Positions 5,904 to 8,954 of a stretch of 8,954 nt of DNA are shown here, in pieces. Under the pieces are notes generated by a model, which was not told the DNA's origin, did not search any database, and was given only the letters and a program-made list of their open reading frames with translations. The translations under genes were made by a program, and so were the position numbers. Numbering within the stretch: the first letter of the stretch is position 1; each line of letters starts with the position of its first letter. The stretch is from Desulfobacterales bacterium (lineage in GTDB: Bacteria > Desulfobacterota > Desulfobacteria > Desulfobacterales > UBA11574), in NCBI GenBank assembly GCA_030145595.1, contig JAQYVG010000140.1, positions 1 through 8,954 on the forward strand, read 5' to 3'.

Positions 5904-6084
5904 CATTGTCTGCCCTGTTGCCACCTTGCTCCCTCGATTGAACTGGAGAGGCAAGAAAGTGTCTTAACTTCCTGCTTTTATGGGGATAGGGGTAGTGAGC
6001 GTAATACAAATTACAAGATCCTTGGCATGATGATCCTGCCCGGCGGGACTGCCTGCTGCTGCAGATTTTAGAGAGTTTCTGATC

Positions 6085-6126
6085 ATCGTCAGTAAATTGA
6101 CGCCGTCTGGCTGATTCTTTGACGAT
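6085..6126. repeat. Two mutually exclusive hairpins
   Basis: ATCGTCA (6085-6091) can pair through its CGTCA with TGACG (6098-6102), or over all seven bases with TGACGAT (6120-6126). The segment lies about 60-100 bp beyond the stop codon of the kinase gene. No U-tract supports a terminator, and the function is unknown. Confidence 0.35.
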
Positions 6127-6185
6127 TTAGGCCGGTATGCAACTTTTTCTTATGACAAGACCTTTCGAATAGAATTGGCTTAATT

Positions 6186-8612
6186 TTATACATTCAGATT
6201 AGATATAAACATCTGAAATTTATTGAATTCACTATAAAGTTGATTCAGGGCTGCCTGGGCCAGGATCGGATCATTATTCTTTCCGGCTGTTTCCATGCTT
6301 AACGCTGCATTTTTCAGCGCGTATGCCCCCATATTTGCCGACGAACCCTTGATGGTATGCGCCTGGTGGGCTATTTGTTCGATATCGTTATATTGCAGGG
6401 CCTGTTTCAATGCTTGCAGCTGGTCCGGAAAATTCTTCAGAAACAGGTTTAAAAGTTCCTCCAGGAGTTCTTTATCCCCCCCTGTTCGGTTCAGCAATTC
6501 ATCTTGATTGAATATATCTGCTTCATTTTCCTCTATGCTGTCAGCGGTTTCGTTCTCGGGGGCATCTGAATCTGTCGTATGCTTTACGATAGTTGCAAGA
6601 AATTTTTGGGAATCTATCGGTTTTGAAATATAGTCATTCATGCCCGCTTTCAGGAAAAGTTCCCGGTCTCCGGTCAAGGCGCTGGCGGTTACAGCGATGA
6701 TGGGGATATTATGATTGCGGACTTTGGATTGCGGATCACGGATAATCCGAGTGGCTTCAAGACCATCCATCTCCGGCATGCGTATATCCATCAAGACCGC
6801 GTCGTAGGAACTTTTTTCGAGGGCTTCAATGGCCTCTTTGCCATTGGCAGCAACATCGACACGGTAGCCTATTTTTTTCAACATAGAAACGGCCAGCTTT
6901 TGATTGATTTCATTGTCTTCAGCAAGTAAAATGCGGACCCGGTGTCTCTTTGTTTCGGCCAGAGTGTGACGGGTGACAAAAGCCGGTTGCTGTCCTGTCA
7001 AATGTTGATCTGGCTTTTTGGCAAGCACTGCGACCAGACAGTCGAAAATAACTGAACGCTCGAGTGGTTTTGGAAGGTATGCGTCAAAACCGATTTTCTT
7101 AACCCGGGCAGCATCACCGCGCTGAGCAGAAGATGTAAGCATTATAAGTCGAGTATCCTTCAAGGCCGGGTCAGCCTTGATTTTTTGCCCAAGCGTGGTC
7201 CCGTCCATATCCGGCATTATCTGGTCAAGGATTGCCAGGTCGAACTTAGTGCCGTCTTCGACAGCCTGGTATAACAGGGCTAAGGATTCATGGGCGTTTG
7301 AAGCGCCGCTGTATTGAAATCCCCAGGATTTTAGATAATCGCCCAGAACCAGCAATCTTTTAGCGTTGTTATCAACTGCAAGGACTCGTTTTCCTTTGAT
7401 CTCAACGGGAAATTCCAGCAATGGGGCTGTGGTCTCCGGTTGATTTTCAAAATCCACCGTAAACCAGAAAACAGAGCCTTTTCCCGGTTTGCTTTCAACC
7501 CCGATTTGTCCTCCCATTATTTTGGCCAGTTGTTTCGAAATGGCAAGCCCAAGACCGCTCCCCCCGTATTTACGTGTTGTTGAAACATCTATTTGGGAAA
7601 ACGATTTAAACAAAAGGTCAAAACGATTTTCAGGGATGCCGATGCCCGTATCCTTAACAGCGAACCTGACCAAAGCCCGCTTATCGGTCTCTTTCTCCAA
7701 AGTTATATGAATTGTGATTTCGCCGGTTTCCGTGAATTTTATCGCATTGCTGATCAGATTAAGCAGAACCTGTCGCAGCCGGCCGGGATCACCCCGTAGC
7801 AGAGATGGGACCTCGGGGTCTATGGTGCAGTTAAATTTCAGGCCCTTTTTATAAGCGTTTTGAGCCATCAGATCAGTCACATCTTCCAAGGTGACACGCA
7901 GATCAAAGTCGATTATCTCTAAGTCTAATTTTCCGGCTTCAACTTTGGAATAGTCCAGAATGCCATCAATAATGCGGAGCAGAAGGCCGGCGCTTTTTTG
8001 AACAGCGACAGCGTATTCACTCTGCTGGGGATCAAGATCGGTGCCAAGCAGCAATTCCGCCATACCGATCACGCCGTTCATGGGGGTCCGGATCTCATGG
8101 CTCATATTGGCAATAAATTCGCTCTTGGCGATGTTGGCGATGCTGGCTTCTGCGGCCATTTCATTAGTTTTGGCTATGGCCTTTTCAAGCTGCTCATTCG
8201 ATTTCTTGAGTTCGTTTAATATGCGTTTCTCCCTTATGACACGTCCCATCTTGGCCTTTAATTCCTTTGCTTCAAAAGGCTTGTTCAGATAATCGGCAGC
8301 TCCGTCATTTATAATGTCAACATAAGTGTAATCATGAGAATGGCCTGTCATGATGATAAAGTCTAAATCCGGAAAAGACTCTTTGACTTTTTTCATCAAC
8401 TGGATACCATCCATTTCCGGCATGTTAATATCAGCAATTACCATATCGAAATTGTGGCGGTTGAGGATCTTTAAGGCCTCAGAAGCATTGGAGGCGACTT
8501 CACAGGCGCAGCCTATCCCTTCCAGCATGCTTTTTATCTGCCTTTGAATCATCACTTCATCATCAACGACCAAAATTGATTTACACGAATTGTTTTCTAT
8601 CAGACTTGCCAT
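6186..8612 (-). CDS. Hybrid sensor histidine kinase REC-HisKA-HATPase-REC-REC-HPt
   Basis: From ATG 8612 this is an 808-residue soluble multi-step phosphorelay kinase. REC1 (about 12-120) has Asp17-Asp18, phospho-Asp61, Thr89 and Lys111 and takes the place of a sensor domain. A coiled-coil stretch (about 120-160) leads to HisKA with His172 in SHEIRTP, then HATPase_c (about 275-392) with N-box around Asn289, G1 DTGIGIPE (321-328) and G2 GGSGLGL (350-356). REC2 (about 407-530) keeps Asp463, Thr493 and Lys515, but its acidic pair is Asp414-Asn415. REC3 (about 559-680) is complete: Glu565-Asp566, Asp609, Thr642, Lys664. A C-terminal HPt (about 700-800) carries His752 in AHTIKGSSAN. No transmembrane helix or PAS/GAF domain is seen, so REC1 probably receives the input phosphate from another kinase, and HPt passes it to an unlinked response regulator (inference). 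The open frame extends upstream to a TTG at 8813, but that part lacks an SD and domain features. The ATG has only a weak GGA 7 nt upstream. Confidence 0.93.
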   Translation of the reverse strand: MASLIENNSCKSILVVDDEVMIQRQIKSMLEGIGCACEVASNASEALKILNRHNFDMVIADINMPEMDGIQLMKKVKESFPDLDFIIMTGHSHDYTYVDIINDGAADYLNKPFEAKELKAKMGRVIREKRILNELKKSNEQLEKAIAKTNEMAAEASIANIAKSEFIANMSHEIRTPMNGVIGMAELLLGTDLDPQQSEYAVAVQKSAGLLLRIIDGILDYSKVEAGKLDLEIIDFDLRVTLEDVTDLMAQNAYKKGLKFNCTIDPEVPSLLRGDPGRLRQVLLNLISNAIKFTETGEITIHITLEKETDKRALVRFAVKDTGIGIPENRFDLLFKSFSQIDVSTTRKYGGSGLGLAISKQLAKIMGGQIGVESKPGKGSVFWFTVDFENQPETTAPLLEFPVEIKGKRVLAVDNNAKRLLVLGDYLKSWGFQYSGASNAHESLALLYQAVEDGTKFDLAILDQIMPDMDGTTLGQKIKADPALKDTRLIMLTSSAQRGDAARVKKIGFDAYLPKPLERSVIFDCLVAVLAKKPDQHLTGQQPAFVTRHTLAETKRHRVRILLAEDNEINQKLAVSMLKKIGYRVDVAANGKEAIEALEKSSYDAVLMDIRMPEMDGLEATRIIRDPQSKVRNHNIPIIAVTASALTGDRELFLKAGMNDYISKPIDSQKFLATIVKHTTDSDAPENETADSIEENEADIFNQDELLNRTGGDKELLEELLNLFLKNFPDQLQALKQALQYNDIEQIAHQAHTIKGSSANMGAYALKNAALSMETAGKNNDPILAQAALNQLYSEFNKFQMFISNLNV

Positions 8613-8773
8613 TGCCGTATCCAAAGTATATATGTCAAGGTTGTGTATATTGATAGATGTTGAATTTTGACTGCTATGCGGCTTAAAACACCTGGTCCTG
8701 GTCAGGCAAGGATTAATCCGTAAGAAATCCGGGTTGAAAGCCGATACCAATAATATCGGAATATTTTCCCAAA

Positions 8774-8864
8774 ACTTAAGGGCTCTGAAATTTTTTTTTG
8801 ATTTGGATATCAATTGTGATGAATTCGTAAAAAGTCGAATTCATTACGGTTTAGTCCCTTAAGT
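8774..8864. repeat. Nested inverted repeat in the kinase leader
   Basis: ACTTAAGGG (8774-8782) is the exact reverse complement of CCCTTAAGT (8856-8864). Inside these outer arms lies a perfect 9-bp stem-loop, ATGAATTCG (8819-8827) with CGAATTCAT (8836-8844) around an 8-nt loop. The inner left arm is part of the 22-bp motif also found at 5805-5826. The arrangement could be a small mobile repeat or a folded leader. Confidence 0.5.
8812..8833. repeat. 22-bp motif, copy 2
   Basis: AATTGTGATGAATTCG followed by TAAAAA, matching 5805-5826 with a single difference. Here it continues into a second, inverted GAATTC arm, which makes a hairpin that copy 1 lacks. Confidence 0.8.
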
Positions 8865-8919
8865 GTAAATTTCTTGCATTTTATGGCAAAAATGAATTAT
8901 TGAGCAGTACATTATTTCA

Positions 8920-8943
8920 CGCAAAGGCGCAAAGCCCGCAAAG
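8920..8943. repeat. CGCAAAG iterations
   Basis: CGCAAAG occurs at 8920-8926, 8928-8934 and 8937-8943, with periods of 8 and 9. This is the pattern of a widespread short intergenic iteration in environmental bacteria; it may continue beyond the window edge. No gene or riboswitch is supported here. Confidence 0.65.
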
Positions 8944-8954
8944 GAAAACAAAGA

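Larger units (their letters stand above)
5792..6185. other. 394-bp gene-free region between kinase and HTH gene
   Basis: No frame here shows a recognisable domain or a convincing SD. It contains, in minus-strand order, a short AT-rich stretch after the kinase stop, two competing hairpins (6085-6126), a CCCG/CGGG-containing GC-rich stretch (about 6040-6062), the sigma-54-like box at 5888-5903, and a copy of the 22-bp motif shared with 8812-8833, just before the HTH ribosome binding site. Confidence 0.7.
8613..8954. other. 342-bp gene-free leader of the hybrid kinase
   Basis: No protein-coding gene is supported. The kinase frame remains open to 8813, but without a ribosome binding site and with no recognisable domain. 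The region holds a small hairpin CCGATA/TATCGG (8741-8759), a nested inverted repeat (8774-8864) and CGCAAAG iterations (8920-8943). I find no convincing sigma-70 or sigma-54 promoter. Confidence 0.7.

Noticed and set aside
5930..5955. T-arm-like GTTCAATC stretch on the minus strand suggesting a tRNA fragment
   Set aside because: The flanking bases do not give a proper 5-bp stem with a 7-nt loop, and no acceptor, D or anticodon arms are found.
5784..6071. 95-residue plus-strand frame in the gap after the kinase gene
   Set aside because: No recognisable domain and Cys-rich random-looking composition; it runs antisense across the sigma-54-like box and no SD was found.
6705..6765. Repetitive-looking CCGCAATCC-type stretch in the third receiver of the kinase
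   Set aside because: It encodes DPQSKVRNHNIPIIA, which follows the normal loop-to-strand pattern of receivers in hybrid kinases, so no insertion needs to be assumed.
8613..8813. 67-residue N-terminal extension of the hybrid kinase starting at a TTG codon
   Set aside because: The TTG lies inside the repeated 22-bp motif, there is no SD before it, and the extension has no domain or signal features. The receiver begins right after the ATG at 8612.
8920..8943. Possible c-di-GMP (GEMM-type) riboswitch because of ACGCAAAG
   Set aside because: Only the ACGCAAAG-like word is present, and it is iterated three times; the conserved surrounding helices of the riboswitch are not visible.

Overview
The window looks like part of the chromosome of a sulfate-reducer-type bacterium of the Desulfobacterota (former Deltaproteobacteria). 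This is inferred from the domain style of the proteins (CheA with doubled CheW-like regulatory domains and a C-terminal receiver remnant, a chemoreceptor with a Cys-rich HAMP insertion, a REC-first multi-domain hybrid kinase), from sigma-54-like promoters, and from short interspersed intergenic repeats of a kind I associate with Desulfobacterales. No rRNA, tRNA, CRISPR array, transposase or phage gene is visible. Every recognisable gene lies on the minus strand, so the biological reading order is from right to left.

Layout in transcription order. (1) 8954-8613: a gene-free leader with CGCAAAG iterations, a nested inverted repeat and a 22-bp motif that recurs at 5805-5826. (2) 8612-6186: a soluble multi-step phosphorelay kinase, REC-HisKA-HATPase-REC-REC-HPt. 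(3) 6185-5792: a 394-bp gene-free gap with small hairpins and, near its downstream end, a close match to a sigma-54 (-24/-12) promoter. (4) 5791-5618: a 57-residue excisionase-type helix-turn-helix protein, easily missed because it is so short. (5) 5617-5529: a short gap with a second, weaker sigma-54-like box. (6) 5528-5229: a STAS-domain protein whose usual phosphorylatable serine position is proline. (7) 5228-4953: a gap rich in hairpins. (8) 4952-2034: CheA. (9) 1988-216: a methyl-accepting chemotaxis protein. (10) 215-1: hairpins and an inverted-repeat element of about 164 bp.

Working together (inference): the chemoreceptor and CheA form a sensory signalling pair, 45 bp apart and probably co-transcribed; the STAS protein and the HTH protein precede them and may be regulatory accessories. 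No cheW, cheY, cheR or cheB is present. CheA carries two CheW-like domains, but its fused receiver domain stops after about 16 residues, so phosphate must go to a response regulator encoded elsewhere. The hybrid kinase is separated by a gap and by a putative promoter and is probably an independent unit; its HPt domain also implies an unlinked response regulator.

I do not see a clearly new defence or mobile system. The most notable points are the truncated CheA receiver, the eight-cysteine module inserted exactly in the HAMP connector, the Ser-to-Pro STAS protein, the paired sigma-54-like boxes, and 7-bp tandem iterations inside the cheA reading frame.
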